The notes under the pieces are model-generated. The model made no database searches and was not told the origin of the DNA. It saw only the letters and a list, made by a program, of their open reading frames with translations. Below are positions 1-7,763 of a stretch of DNA of 64,000 nt, piece after piece (position 1 is the stretch's first letter; each line of letters opens with the position of its first letter). The DNA comes from Chryseobacterium sp. (GTDB lineage Bacteria > Bacteroidota > Bacteroidia > Flavobacteriales > Weeksellaceae): positions 44,703 through 108,702 of the forward strand of contig JAITUA010000008.1 in the NCBI GenBank assembly GCA_031286615.1, written 5' to 3'. A program made the position numbers and the translations under genes.

Positions 1-482
1 TCATTATTCAGAACAGCATCATAGCCTTCAGGCTCAATTCCTTCCATCGGAGTGGAATCTATTTCCATATCAGCACAAGCCGAAAGCAGAACACCTAATG
101 ATAAATAAACCTGATGTTTTAACCATGACTTTATTCCCACTTCTCCTTTAGGTTTTACAAAATTGTTGTAGTATGCTACAGATCCTTCCGGAAGAGCGCC
201 TTCAATCTGTTTTTCAAAATCCTCCGGAGTTTTAAGAGCCTGGAAAACGATCAGATGGCTGCTGTCCAGAACTTTTTCTTTATTAAAATAAGATTTTTCT
301 GCCAGCTGTTTTTTCAGCTCAGGATCTTTTATAAAAATAAAATTCCATGGCTGGCTGTTAATAGACGAAGGGCTTAAATTTAAAATCTCCTGAAGCGTTG
401 CAATTTGTTCTTCACTGATTTTTCCCTGTGGGTTATACTTTTTTACAGTATACCTGTTTTTCATTTTGTTTAAAAAATTCAT
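1..482 (-). CDS. Nitroreductase family protein (NfsB-like), 3' part outside the window
   Basis: Flavin-dependent NAD(P)H oxidoreductase of the nitroreductase fold, expected to reduce nitroaromatics or quinones in the cytoplasm. About 160 N-terminal residues are visible and the stop lies beyond position 1. The segment SPSSINSQPWNF at residues 37-48 is the FMN-contacting motif of the family, preceded by the typical KNRYTVKKYNP start. An internal ATG exists at 464, but the ATG at 482 gives the usual MNFLxxMKxRYTxKKY beginning. It is transcribed divergently from an HxlR regulator, the classic arrangement for regulators that sense electrophiles or quinones. The exact substrate cannot be told. Confidence 0.9.
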   Translation of the reverse strand, partial: MNFLNKMKNRYTVKKYNPQGKISEEQIATLQEILNLSPSSINSQPWNFIFIKDPELKKQLAEKSYFNKEKVLDSSHLIVFQALKTPEDFEKQIEGALPEGSVAYYNNFVKPKGEVGIKSWLKHQVYLSLGVLLSACADMEIDSTPMEGIEPEGYDAVLNN

Positions 483-484
483 AA

Positions 485-566
485 TTTTATACTATCATTT
501 TTATAGTTACAAAATTAATTTAAGTTTCCTAACTTTGCAATAACGGTAAAAAATGATAGTATAAAA
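485..566. promoter_or_regulatory. Divergent promoter region with an 18-bp perfect inverted repeat, probable HxlR operator
   Basis: TTTTATACTATCATTTTT at 485-502 is repeated exactly as its reverse complement at 549-566. The arms sit immediately upstream of the two start codons (482 minus, 567 plus). Between them lie two flavobacterial -7 boxes: TAATTTTG on the minus strand at 517-510 and TAACTTTG on the plus strand at 530-537. A dimeric winged-helix repressor bound to the arms would cover both early transcribed regions. The repeat is seen directly; its role as the HxlR operator is inference. Confidence 0.75.
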
Positions 567-914
567 ATGTATACAATAGATAATAAATCTTATCCCTGCT
601 GTACCAGTGTTACTATGAAATTTATAGGTGGTAAATGGAAGGCAGTTATTTTGCACCATCTTATTGGTGGGGCAAAAAGATATAATGAATTAAGAAAATC
701 GATTCCTACCATTACAGAAAGAACATTAAGCCTGCAGCTAAAACAGCTGGAAGAGGATGGAATTGTTGACCGAAAAGTTTTTACGGAAAAGCCTCCTTTA
801 GTGGTTGAATATGAATTGACAGACTTTGGAAGAACTTTGTTGCCTGTTCTGGAAGCTATAACAAAATGGGGTGAAGAAGCTCCTGTAATCTCAAAAAAAA
901 TAATCAGGAATTAA
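567..914 (+). CDS. HxlR/YodB-type winged-helix transcriptional regulator
   Basis: A 115-residue protein covering the whole HxlR domain. It has the family pattern of an N-terminal cysteine (C11, C12), then FIGGKWKAVIL, a recognition-helix region around TERTLSLQLKQLEEDGIV (residues 49-66), and the wing with YELTDFG. In Bacillus YodB and HypR the N-terminal cysteine senses diamide or quinones; the two adjacent cysteines here suggest similar redox sensing, which is inference. It is divergent from a nitroreductase and shares an operator-like inverted repeat with it, so it probably controls both itself and that gene. Its 3' end overlaps the convergent rsmD gene by 4 bp. Confidence 0.93.
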   Translation: MYTIDNKSYPCCTSVTMKFIGGKWKAVILHHLIGGAKRYNELRKSIPTITERTLSLQLKQLEEDGIVDRKVFTEKPPLVVEYELTDFGRTLLPVLEAITKWGEEAPVISKKIIRN

Positions 915-1483
915 AGTTCCTGATTATCTTCTTTATTCGGTTCAAAAAAACTGAAACTCACGTTTCCGTATTTTCGGGTATCTATTAGGTTGGGATGTTC
1001 CAGCTTCATACGGCTTTGGTGCTCCACGATAAGAACTCCGTTTTCTTTCAGGTATTTATTATTTAATACCAGAGAGATCAGCTCGTAATATTTTTTCTCT
1101 TCCATTTCAAAGGGAGCATCAGAGAAAACAATCTCAAATGACTTTTTATTTCTGAATTTTTTAAGCCAGTCAAATACATCACCTCTCTGAACATTGATCT
1201 GAAGTGCCATATCAAGCTCAGAAGCAGTAGAGTTAATAAAGGCGGTATGCTTTGGATTCATTTCCACAGAAGTCACATTCTGACATCCTCTGGAAGCAAA
1301 TTCAAAGGTAATAGAGCCAATTCCTGCAAAAAGATCAAGCACGGAGATCGACTGCATATCGTATTTATTTTCCAGAATGCTGAATAAAGCCTCTTTCGCA
1401 AAATCGGTGGTAGGCCTTACATCAAAGTTTTTAGGGGCGGCAATTTTTTTGGCTTTCCATTTGCCTGATATTATTCTGAACAT
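911..1483 (-). CDS. rsmD: 16S rRNA (guanine(966)-N(2))-methyltransferase RsmD
   Basis: SAM-dependent Rossmann methyltransferase of 190 residues that methylates G966 of 16S rRNA in the assembling small subunit. Visible motifs are FRIISGKWKAKKI at the start, RPTTDFAKEALFSIL, the SAM-binding DLFAGIGS (50-57) and VEMNPKH. The catalytic motif, usually (N/D)PP(Y/F), reads SDAPF at 121-125, with alanine replacing the first proline. It lies downstream of the DUF3822 gene on the same strand, a pairing common in Bacteroidota. The 80-bp gap between them may hold a degenerate repeat. Confidence 0.92.
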   Translation of the reverse strand: MFRIISGKWKAKKIAAPKNFDVRPTTDFAKEALFSILENKYDMQSISVLDLFAGIGSITFEFASRGCQNVTSVEMNPKHTAFINSTASELDMALQINVQRGDVFDWLKKFRNKKSFEIVFSDAPFEMEEKKYYELISLVLNNKYLKENGVLIVEHQSRMKLEHPNLIDTRKYGNVSFSFFEPNKEDNQEL

Positions 1484-1563
1484 ATTTTTCTTAGGGTTTA
1501 GAATAGATTATAGGTGGCGGATAATTATGTGGGATCTAATCCCTATTACCTGCGGCCTGCAAC

Positions 1564-2280
1564 CTAGTTGAGTATAAAATTCTTGTTTGGAATATTGTCA
1601 AAAACGATTTTCAGATTTTTAACAAATTTCTGAAGCTCGGAAATGAATGTTTCATTTTCCGTAGTTTCTCCATAAGCATAAAAGCTGGTTTCATTGATTC
1701 CAAAGCCTATCTTGCTCAATGTAAACATAATGAAGTAAAGGAAATCTACTTCTGAGTTGACATCAAGGTTATTATAAAGGATGATTTTTTTATTGTCAAT
1801 CGCAAAGAACTCACATTGATTATGATAAAGATTGATGTGAATTTCCTTGTTGGTTTTATTATGAATTGAACTTAGAAACTTTTCTCCGGAGAAATTAAAA
1901 TGAACCGGTATTGCCAGCTCTTTTATTTTTTTATAATAATTTTTCGGGAAAGTATAATAAAACTGAATATTGAATTTTTTATTGATAGAAAGCATCAGCT
2001 CTTCCTTCTCTCTATCGGTAGGTGCATTAAAGGCGATCAGATCAAATCCTGCTTCATGCTCAGAAAAACCTTCAGGCATCAGCGTGAAATGATTAAACGC
2101 CGAAATCACCTGGATCTCGTCATAGCGCTGCTTAATAAGAACTTCATCCAGCTTTTGCTCAATAAGATTGGCTGGGGTTTCTTCAGTAACGAAATAAGAT
2201 TTTTCCTCCAGAATGTTTTTGTTTTTAACAGTCTGGCAGATCAATCCGTCTTTGGTAAAAAGTAAATTAAGTACGTTCAT
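1564..2280 (-). CDS. DUF3822 family protein
   Basis: A 238-residue soluble protein without signal peptide or membrane segments, matching the Bacteroidota DUF3822 family that is regularly encoded next to rsmD. The family is thought to have an actin/hexokinase-like ATPase fold, but no enzymatic role is established. The recognition rests on length, the start MNVLNLLFTKDGL, the central IAFNAPTDREKEEL segment and the neighbouring rsmD. It probably shares a transcript with rsmD. The Smr gene ends 18 bp upstream of its start codon, so all three may be one unit. Confidence 0.72.
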   Translation of the reverse strand: MNVLNLLFTKDGLICQTVKNKNILEEKSYFVTEETPANLIEQKLDEVLIKQRYDEIQVISAFNHFTLMPEGFSEHEAGFDLIAFNAPTDREKEELMLSINKKFNIQFYYTFPKNYYKKIKELAIPVHFNFSGEKFLSSIHNKTNKEIHINLYHNQCEFFAIDNKKIILYNNLDVNSEVDFLYFIMFTLSKIGFGINETSFYAYGETTENETFISELQKFVKNLKIVFDNIPNKNFILN

Positions 2281-2298
2281 ATTTCAATTGCTGCAAAT

Positions 2299-2793
2299 TT
2301 AGTGAAATTCTACCATTACCGCACCCGATTGATGGTGAAGTATTTCCTTATTATAAAAATCAATATTGACCTGGCTTTCCAATACATCCCGAACCATCCT
2401 CTGCAGAGTGCCATCACCAATACCGTGAACAATTTCCAGTCTTTTCAAGTTATTTTTCCTGCAAAATTCAATCACTTCAATGAGTTTCTCCTTTTGAATA
2501 AACAATCTTTCAAAGCTGTCATAGTCATTGGGATTCTTTACCAAATTATGAAAATGCAGGTCTAAAACCAAATGATTTTTCTGATGTTTCTTAGAAATGA
2601 TTTTTTTTGGCTCCGCTTTTCTTACTACTCTGATATTTTCATAAAGATCAGAATCCTTAGGAACAAGTTTTTCTTTGGGATATTGGTGAGTAAAGCCATA
2701 TTCATCTTTAAAAACGACAATATTTCCCTTCACGGAAGTTACTACTCCGCTTAAATCTTCATCTACTACCGAAACCTTATCGCCGATTTTCAT
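2299..2793 (-). CDS. Smr domain-containing protein
   Basis: A 164-residue protein with an N-terminal SH3-like/KOW-type region (MKIGDKVSVVDEDLSGVV, matching the region before Smr in many Bacteroidota proteins) and a C-terminal Smr domain. The Smr hallmarks are LDLHFHNLV near residues 77-85 and HGIGDGTL near 123-130, the latter being the HGxGxG active loop. Smr domains of this kind cleave nucleic acid in MutS2 and related proteins; here the domain stands without MutS2. Its target, DNA or RNA, is not known. It precedes DUF3822 and rsmD on the same strand. Confidence 0.88.
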   Translation of the reverse strand: MKIGDKVSVVDEDLSGVVTSVKGNIVVFKDEYGFTHQYPKEKLVPKDSDLYENIRVVRKAEPKKIISKKHQKNHLVLDLHFHNLVKNPNDYDSFERLFIQKEKLIEVIEFCRKNNLKRLEIVHGIGDGTLQRMVRDVLESQVNIDFYNKEILHHQSGAVMVEFH

Positions 2794-2889
2794 AATTTTT
2801 TAGACTTGCCTGAACCCATTTATTTGTACAAAGGTAGCAAGTAAAACGTATTGAAGGCAAACTCCTTTACACTCAAACATTCAAACACA

Positions 2890-3387
2890 TCAAACTCTAG
2901 GGCCCAGTTCTATGACTTCCAGATCTTTGATTTCTTCGCCGTCTACAACAAAGCGCATCATGGTTCTTACTTTATGCCAGCCCTGTTTTCCACAGGCCCC
3001 CGGATTAAGGTGCAAGAGGTTATTTTTCTCATCATACATTGCTTTCAAAATGTGTGAATGTCCTGAGATAAATAATTTCGGAGTTTTCTCTGCTATTTCT
3101 TTTTTTGTGATTGGAGTATATTTTCCGGGATAACCTCCGATATGAATCATTAAGACCTCCAGCTTTTCGCAGAAAAAACGGTTTACCTCCGGAAACTCAG
3201 CCTGGATTTTAGCATCATCAATATTTCCGTATACTCCTTTCAGGGGTTTTATCTTTTCAAGCTTTTCAATGACGTCAAGATTTCCAAAATCGCCACAATG
3301 CCATATTTCGTCAGCCTGAGAAGCATATTCCAGGATCCGGTCATCAATATAAGAATGAGAGTCGGAAAGGAGAAGGATCTTTGTCAT
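2890..3387 (-). CDS. YfcE/MJ0936-type metallophosphoesterase
   Basis: A 165-residue single-domain calcineurin-like phosphodiesterase. All metal-binding blocks are present in order: SDSHS (8-12), GDFGN (32-36), GNID (55-58), HIGG, GHSH and NPGACG. Family members hydrolyse phosphodiester bonds in vitro; the physiological substrate is unknown. Its start codon overlaps the stop of the secreted protein gene upstream (TAATG, one shared base), so the two are probably translationally coupled. Confidence 0.92.
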   Translation of the reverse strand: MTKILLLSDSHSYIDDRILEYASQADEIWHCGDFGNLDVIEKLEKIKPLKGVYGNIDDAKIQAEFPEVNRFFCEKLEVLMIHIGGYPGKYTPITKKEIAEKTPKLFISGHSHILKAMYDEKNNLLHLNPGACGKQGWHKVRTMMRFVVDGEEIKDLEVIELGPRV

Positions 3388-3836
3388 TATCTAAGGGTTC
3401 TTTCTGTAATATTTTCGTGGTATTTATCTTTGAATATCGCTACACGATCAGGATTCAGTTCTCCATCATGATTGATTACTCTTTCTTTTAATAACCATTT
3501 TACCAGTTTTTCCATTCCTTTTTTAGAATTCATAAAATTGGCAATTTTGGCTATATCGGTTGATTCTACTTTCGTTTTTTCAGGCAGAAAATTCAGGATA
3601 AAATAATCATCACTTACATAGCTTGGAGTTTCATTGTCCATATATCGGTAAAGAAGAATTTCCTCATCATCCTTCATAGAGAAAAATGAATACTGGGCTA
3701 CATTGATTTTTTCAGCCTTCAGGATCTGCTTTCCATCCAATAAAACTTTATCGTCTTTGATGGTAACATCCTGAGAAAAATATAAATTACAGCTTATCAT
3801 CAGTAAGAAGAAAGCCAATAATCTGTTTACTGCCAT
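3387..3836 (-). CDS. Secreted hypothetical protein
   Basis: A 149-residue protein of unknown function. A signal peptide is evident (RLLAFFLLMISCNLYFSQ, cleaved after SQ near residue 22), so it is exported. The mature part begins DVTIKDDKVLLDGKQIL and contains a helical, charged C-terminus without cysteines. The first strands resemble periplasmic proteins widespread in flavobacteria, but no family was recognised. It shares one base with the start of the YfcE-like gene, which suggests co-translation. Confidence 0.7.
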   Translation of the reverse strand: MAVNRLLAFFLLMISCNLYFSQDVTIKDDKVLLDGKQILKAEKINVAQYSFFSMKDDEEILLYRYMDNETPSYVSDDYFILNFLPEKTKVESTDIAKIANFMNSKKGMEKLVKWLLKERVINHDGELNPDRVAIFKDKYHENITERTLR

Positions 3837-3920
3837 TTTTGATTTTTTTGAGACTGCAAATATAAGAAGCTTTAATCAACTAATCAGATCTGATTATTTT
3901 CAGAGAATAATTTAAGAATA

Positions 3921-4385
3921 TCAGTCAGTAATATTTTTTGTTTTCCTGATAGAATCCAGTTTCTTTTCTATATCGGCACTGAAAACTTTTTTTAGTTTCA
4001 GTTGATTCTCCGTAAGTTTTGAAATAACAAAAGTACCGGTCATATTGGTATTAGAAGGAAATACTAAAGTCACTGTAGAATCTGAAGCTTTTTTCCAGTT
4101 CCCGATATAACGGTCTGGTTTTTCACTTTTAGTAACTAGTTCTTCCAAAGTATCATATCTTAATGTAGATTTGATCAGGTTTCCAGTAATTTTTCCATTT
4201 TTCTGAAATCTGATTCCTTCTCTTCTTGCCTCAAAACCATCCTTCTTTTCGTAGGTATAAATATAAGTATCCATTTTACTGAGATTCCAGGTTTGTAAAA
4301 GTAAAGGATTGGAAGTTCTGTCCTGGGCTTTGATGCCACTGGCAGCGAAAAGAGATAAAATACAGATACAAATAGGCTTTTTCAT
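3921..4385 (-). CDS. Secreted hypothetical protein, possibly lipocalin-like
   Basis: A 154-residue exported protein when read from the ATG at 4385, where MKKPICICILSLFAASGIKAQ forms a clean signal peptide. A longer reading from 4430 would bury that signal and is less likely. The mature part (PLLLQTWNLSKMD, then strands with FQKNGKITG and IGNWKKASDSTVTL) has the look of the lipocalin-like stress proteins common in Bacteroidota, in which W and an FxxNGK turn recur. The assignment is tentative. It is transcribed divergently from the serine hydrolase gene. Confidence 0.68.
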   Translation of the reverse strand: MKKPICICILSLFAASGIKAQDRTSNPLLLQTWNLSKMDTYIYTYEKKDGFEARREGIRFQKNGKITGNLIKSTLRYDTLEELVTKSEKPDRYIGNWKKASDSTVTLVFPSNTNMTGTFVISKLTENQLKLKKVFSADIEKKLDSIRKTKNITD

Positions 4386-4458
4386 GAATACAACGGGTTT
4401 ATCAGTAAAATAAAGTAAACTTTTAATCATGCTAAAATTAGCATCACTTAATATTTAG

Positions 4459-4466
4459 TAAATTTG
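4459..4466 (+). promoter_or_regulatory. Flavobacterial -7 promoter box (TAAATTTG)
   Basis: Matches the TAnnTTTG consensus of the primary sigma factor in Bacteroidota. It predicts a start of transcription about 15 bases before the serine hydrolase ATG at 4485. No clear -33 TTG is seen. Confidence 0.6.
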
Positions 4467-4484
4467 GGAAAATTAAAATAAACA

Positions 4485-6029
4485 ATGAAACAGAAACTTT
4501 CTTTTTTCATTTTTCTTTTGACCGTAGGATTAGCCAATGCACAGGTTGAAGAAAAAAAGCTGGATGAACTGATCCAAAATACCCTGAAAACCTTTGATGT
4601 TCCGGGAATGTCCGTAGGAATTGTAAAAGATGGAAAAATGATTTATTCCAAAGGTTTTGGAGTACGTTCTCTTACAACCAAGCAGCCTATGGATGATAAT
4701 ACATTGGTGGGGATTGCTTCCAACTCTAAAGGTTTTACATGTACAGCATTAGCAATCTTAGCAGATGAAGGAAAACTGAACTGGGATGATAAAGTTTCAA
4801 AATATATTCCTGAATTTCAAATGTACGATCCGTATGTTTCACAAAATGTAACAATAAAAGATCTTATCACTCACAGAGCCGGATTAGGACTTGGACAGGG
4901 AGATCTTATGTTTTTTCCGGAAGGGGGTAACTTAACGGTAAATGATATTGTTCACAATGTGAGATACCTGAAACCTGAAAATCCTTTCAGAACAAAATTA
5001 GATTACAATAACATCATGTTTATTGTTGCGGGAGAAGTAATTCACAGAGTTTCCGGATTAAGCTGGGCAGACTTTATTGAACAGAGAATCATGAAGCCTG
5101 TAGGGATGACTTCAAGCTTTGGGAGCTATAACAGAGCAAAAGCAACGGCCAACAAAATTGATGCGCATGCTCCTGTAGACGGAAAAGCAATTGCTGTTCC
5201 TCACGACTGGAACGAAACAGCCAATGCTGCAGGGGGAATTATGAGTAACATCAAAGACATGACAACCTGGGCAGAATGCCTGCTAAATAATTTCACCACT
5301 AAAGACGGGAAAAAATTAGTTTCAGATAAAAATGTTCAACAGCTTTGGAATCTTCAGATCCCAGACAGAGTAGCCGCAAAGAATCCATATGATACAAGCT
5401 TCTACGGATATGGTTTAGGCTGGTTCCTGAGCGATGTTAAAGGACATAAGCAGGTACAGCATACTGGTGGGTTGATTGGAACAGTTACACAGTTTACTTT
5501 GATTCCGGATATGAAACTGGGAATTGTTGTATTGACAAACCAACAGTCCGGAGCTGCTTTCAATACCATTACCAATACGGTGAAGGATTCTTATCTTGGC
5601 GTAGCAGACAGAAACTGGCTGAAAACATATGGCGACAGAATGTCTAAAATGGAAGCAGATTTTAATAAACAAAAGAAAGATGCTTTTGCAAAATCTGAAG
5701 CATTTAAAAAAGAAAAATCTCTTCAGCCAAAAGCAGAACAGTTTACAGGAACATATAATGATGCATGGTTTGGTGATGTGGAAATTGCACAGCAGGGAAA
5801 TACTTACAGAATTTCATGCAAAAACTCTCCAAGACTAAAAGGTGAATTGCTTCCTTATTCCAACAGTTCTTTCATTATCAAATGGGATGACAGAAGCTAT
5901 GATGCGGATGCTTATATTATTTTCAGTTATGATGAAACCGGAAAGGCAGAATCAGCAAAATTGAAAGCGATTTCTGATGTAACCGATTTCAGCTTCGATT
6001 TTGATGATCTGGATTTGAAGAAGAAATAA
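4485..6029 (+). CDS. Exported serine hydrolase of the class C beta-lactamase / PBP4* family
   Basis: A 514-residue protein with a signal peptide ending in LANAQ (residue 20). The beta-lactamase-like domain shows the three active-site blocks: SNSK (S79-K82), YNN (174-176) and HTG (326-328). The C-terminal ~100 residues (FTGTYNDAWFGDVEI onward) look like the DUF3471-type beta domain often appended to such hydrolases. Members act as esterases, D-amino-acid peptidases or beta-lactamase-like enzymes; nothing here proves antibiotic hydrolysis. It is a single-gene unit with its own promoter box and terminator. Confidence 0.9.
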   Translation: MKQKLSFFIFLLTVGLANAQVEEKKLDELIQNTLKTFDVPGMSVGIVKDGKMIYSKGFGVRSLTTKQPMDDNTLVGIASNSKGFTCTALAILADEGKLNWDDKVSKYIPEFQMYDPYVSQNVTIKDLITHRAGLGLGQGDLMFFPEGGNLTVNDIVHNVRYLKPENPFRTKLDYNNIMFIVAGEVIHRVSGLSWADFIEQRIMKPVGMTSSFGSYNRAKATANKIDAHAPVDGKAIAVPHDWNETANAAGGIMSNIKDMTTWAECLLNNFTTKDGKKLVSDKNVQQLWNLQIPDRVAAKNPYDTSFYGYGLGWFLSDVKGHKQVQHTGGLIGTVTQFTLIPDMKLGIVVLTNQQSGAAFNTITNTVKDSYLGVADRNWLKTYGDRMSKMEADFNKQKKDAFAKSEAFKKEKSLQPKAEQFTGTYNDAWFGDVEIAQQGNTYRISCKNSPRLKGELLPYSNSSFIIKWDDRSYDADAYIIFSYDETGKAESAKLKAISDVTDFSFDFDDLDLKKK

Positions 6030-6056
6030 AACGCGAAAGCATAAAAATATTCTATG

Positions 6057-6084
6057 AAGAACGGGCATTGGTCCGTTCTTTTTT
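6057..6084 (+). terminator. Intrinsic terminator after the serine hydrolase gene
   Basis: An 8-bp perfect stem AAGAACGG / CCGTTCTT with an 8-base loop, followed by a run of T. Confidence 0.85.
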
Positions 6085-6224
6085 GTTGTTTAAACATGAA
6101 TGAAGCTAATTGTTCACAAATAATACTGATTTTAATAGAAAATTAAAATCGGAGGTTATATAATTCAATTGGAATTTAGCCCTTTTTTTCATTTTTACAA
6201 CGATAATGTCTTTAGCTGAAATTG

Positions 6225-6275
6225 ACCACCCCGTCAAAAAATAAATTTTTTGCCACCCCTCCGGAGGAGGGGAAT
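6225..6275 (+). repeat. Dispersed intergenic repeat, copy 1
   Basis: Begins ACCACCCCGTCAAAAA and ends GCCACCCCTCC plus GGAGGGGAAT, the last part forming a short hairpin (CCCCTCC GG AGGAGGGG). A second copy in reverse orientation lies at 56334-56388, differing mainly in the central A/T spacer and hairpin loop. The rest of the 270-bp gap (6030-6300) contains only a terminator and A/T-rich sequence. Confidence 0.8.
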
Positions 6276-6300
6276 GTGTAGTCGGTAAAAGAAATGTTGG

Positions 6301-7191
6301 TTATTGTAAAAGGTTTAGGTCTTGTTTTGCTAAAGAAAGTTCCGTATTGATATGCTGTTTTTCAAAAAAACTTTTTAATTCAAGAAGTCTTTTCTTATTA
6401 TTATAATGCATACTGGCATTCAGCTTTCTCTGACAGAGTGAACATGCTCTTGCGAGGTGGTAATCTGTTTCCGAAAGTGAATTGGTTCCATTCATCACAC
6501 AGTTGGCATTCATACAATGGCTGATTCCGAACATATGCCCGATCTCGTGAGAACTGATTTTTATTAACCTCAGAAAGCTCTCATTAAAATTGGAATCGGT
6601 TAAATAACCGTTTGCAAATCTATACATGGACGTTACCCCTACACCTTCTTCATAAGATGCAAGTCCGAAAATGTAGTTCCATTCCGGCCGGGGGAAAAGA
6701 TCTTTTTCTGTAATTCCCATCAATACCACAGCATCCTTAGGCTTTCTTTTGATCAGAATGCTGTCCAGGACATAACTTGCCAGAGTCTGTTCCTGTCCTT
6801 CCTTTGAAATTCTTTTGATCTTTTCAGGAAAGATCGTGTTTGGTAAAACGGGAAGAATCTTTGTCTCCAGCTGGAAATATATTTTTAAATATTCTTTGGT
6901 GAGTGCTATTTCTCTTCTCTGAAGTTCATCAAATTTTCCGATTGGCTGGAGGTAAATAATGTTTTTTCCGGGTTCGGGCTTTATCTTTTTTGATTGCTGA
7001 AAATCTTCAAACTGCTGAAACTTTTCATCATGATTGTACCGCCAGCTTCCGGGCTTAGGGGAAGAAAGCTTTATATCATTCAGTGCAATTGATTCAAAAT
7101 AGGTTTTCTTCTGTTTCTGACATGAAAAAAGAAGGATGAATAGGGCTGCATAAGAAAAGAGGAAAGTAATGCTATATTTTCCCTGGCTCAT
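6301..7191 (-). CDS. Archaemetzincin (peptidase family M54) lipoprotein
   Basis: A predicted zinc metalloprotease of 296 residues. The M54 signature is complete: HEIGHMFGISHC starting at H215, followed by four spaced cysteines (226, 231, 250, 253) including CSLC, which bind a second zinc. The start at 7191 gives a lipoprotein signal (FILLFSC, lipobox cysteine at 24), so the protein should be membrane anchored outside the cytoplasm. This start overlaps the end of the sixA gene by 20 bp, indicating coupled translation. A longer reading from 7242 would hide the signal. The substrate is unknown. Confidence 0.88.
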   Translation of the reverse strand: MSQGKYSITFLFSYAALFILLFSCQKQKKTYFESIALNDIKLSSPKPGSWRYNHDEKFQQFEDFQQSKKIKPEPGKNIIYLQPIGKFDELQRREIALTKEYLKIYFQLETKILPVLPNTIFPEKIKRISKEGQEQTLASYVLDSILIKRKPKDAVVLMGITEKDLFPRPEWNYIFGLASYEEGVGVTSMYRFANGYLTDSNFNESFLRLIKISSHEIGHMFGISHCMNANCVMNGTNSLSETDYHLARACSLCQRKLNASMHYNNKKRLLELKSFFEKQHINTELSLAKQDLNLLQ

Positions 7192-7648
7192 AAAAGAACA
7201 GTAGTTTCTTTTTAGCACCGTCAAATTCGGACCATGATTCACAGTCTACTTCAAAACCAGCGACTCCGCATGTGGGAAAATGAAAAATATCTTCAGAAAT
7301 AGAATTGGCAAAATTGGAAATTCCGTTATTATGAGAGAAAAAAGCAACTGAATTCAAGGTGTCATCCAGATCATAAATTACAGATTCAAAGCTTCTTTCC
7401 GAAGGATTATATAATTTTTCATCTGTAGCACAGTTAAGCTGATACGTCTGATTAAAAATTTTACACGTATTCAATGCACGCACGGCAGGGCTTGATACAA
7501 AGTGATCTATGGAAATATTATTACTTTTAAGGAATCTGGACATGTGCATAGCGTCTGTCAAACCCTTGTCTGCCAATGGTCTGTCAAAGTCCTCCGTTTC
7601 CTCCGGCCAGTCGCTTTTTGCATGTCTTACGAGGATGAGTTTCTTCAT
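7172..7648 (-). CDS. sixA: SixA-type histidine phosphatase family protein
   Basis: A 158-residue cytoplasmic phosphatase of the histidine phosphatase superfamily. The catalytic LVRHAKSDW block is at residues 6-14, followed by DRPLADKG and SSPAVRALNT. The second catalytic histidine is in FFSHNNGISNF. E. coli SixA acts on phosphohistidine of phosphotransfer proteins; the partner here is unknown. Its 3' end overlaps the archaemetzincin start by 20 bp. It is transcribed divergently from ruvX. Confidence 0.88.
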   Translation of the reverse strand: MKKLILVRHAKSDWPEETEDFDRPLADKGLTDAMHMSRFLKSNNISIDHFVSSPAVRALNTCKIFNQTYQLNCATDEKLYNPSERSFESVIYDLDDTLNSVAFFSHNNGISNFANSISEDIFHFPTCGVAGFEVDCESWSEFDGAKKKLLFFYEPGKI

Positions 7649-7748
7649 ATAATTGTTTTTTGGAAGATTAAAATTATAAAAAAAATAATGGAATAAAACA
7701 TGATTTATATAAAAAAACTGCGTTATGAATAAAATCAGTAAATTTTAC

Positions 7749-7756
7749 TAAATTTG
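7749..7756 (+). promoter_or_regulatory. Flavobacterial -7 box (TAAATTTG) for ruvX-def
   Basis: The box ends only 7 bases before the ruvX ATG at 7764. The predicted transcript therefore has almost no 5' leader. Confidence 0.65.
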
Positions 7757-7763
7757 CAGACTT

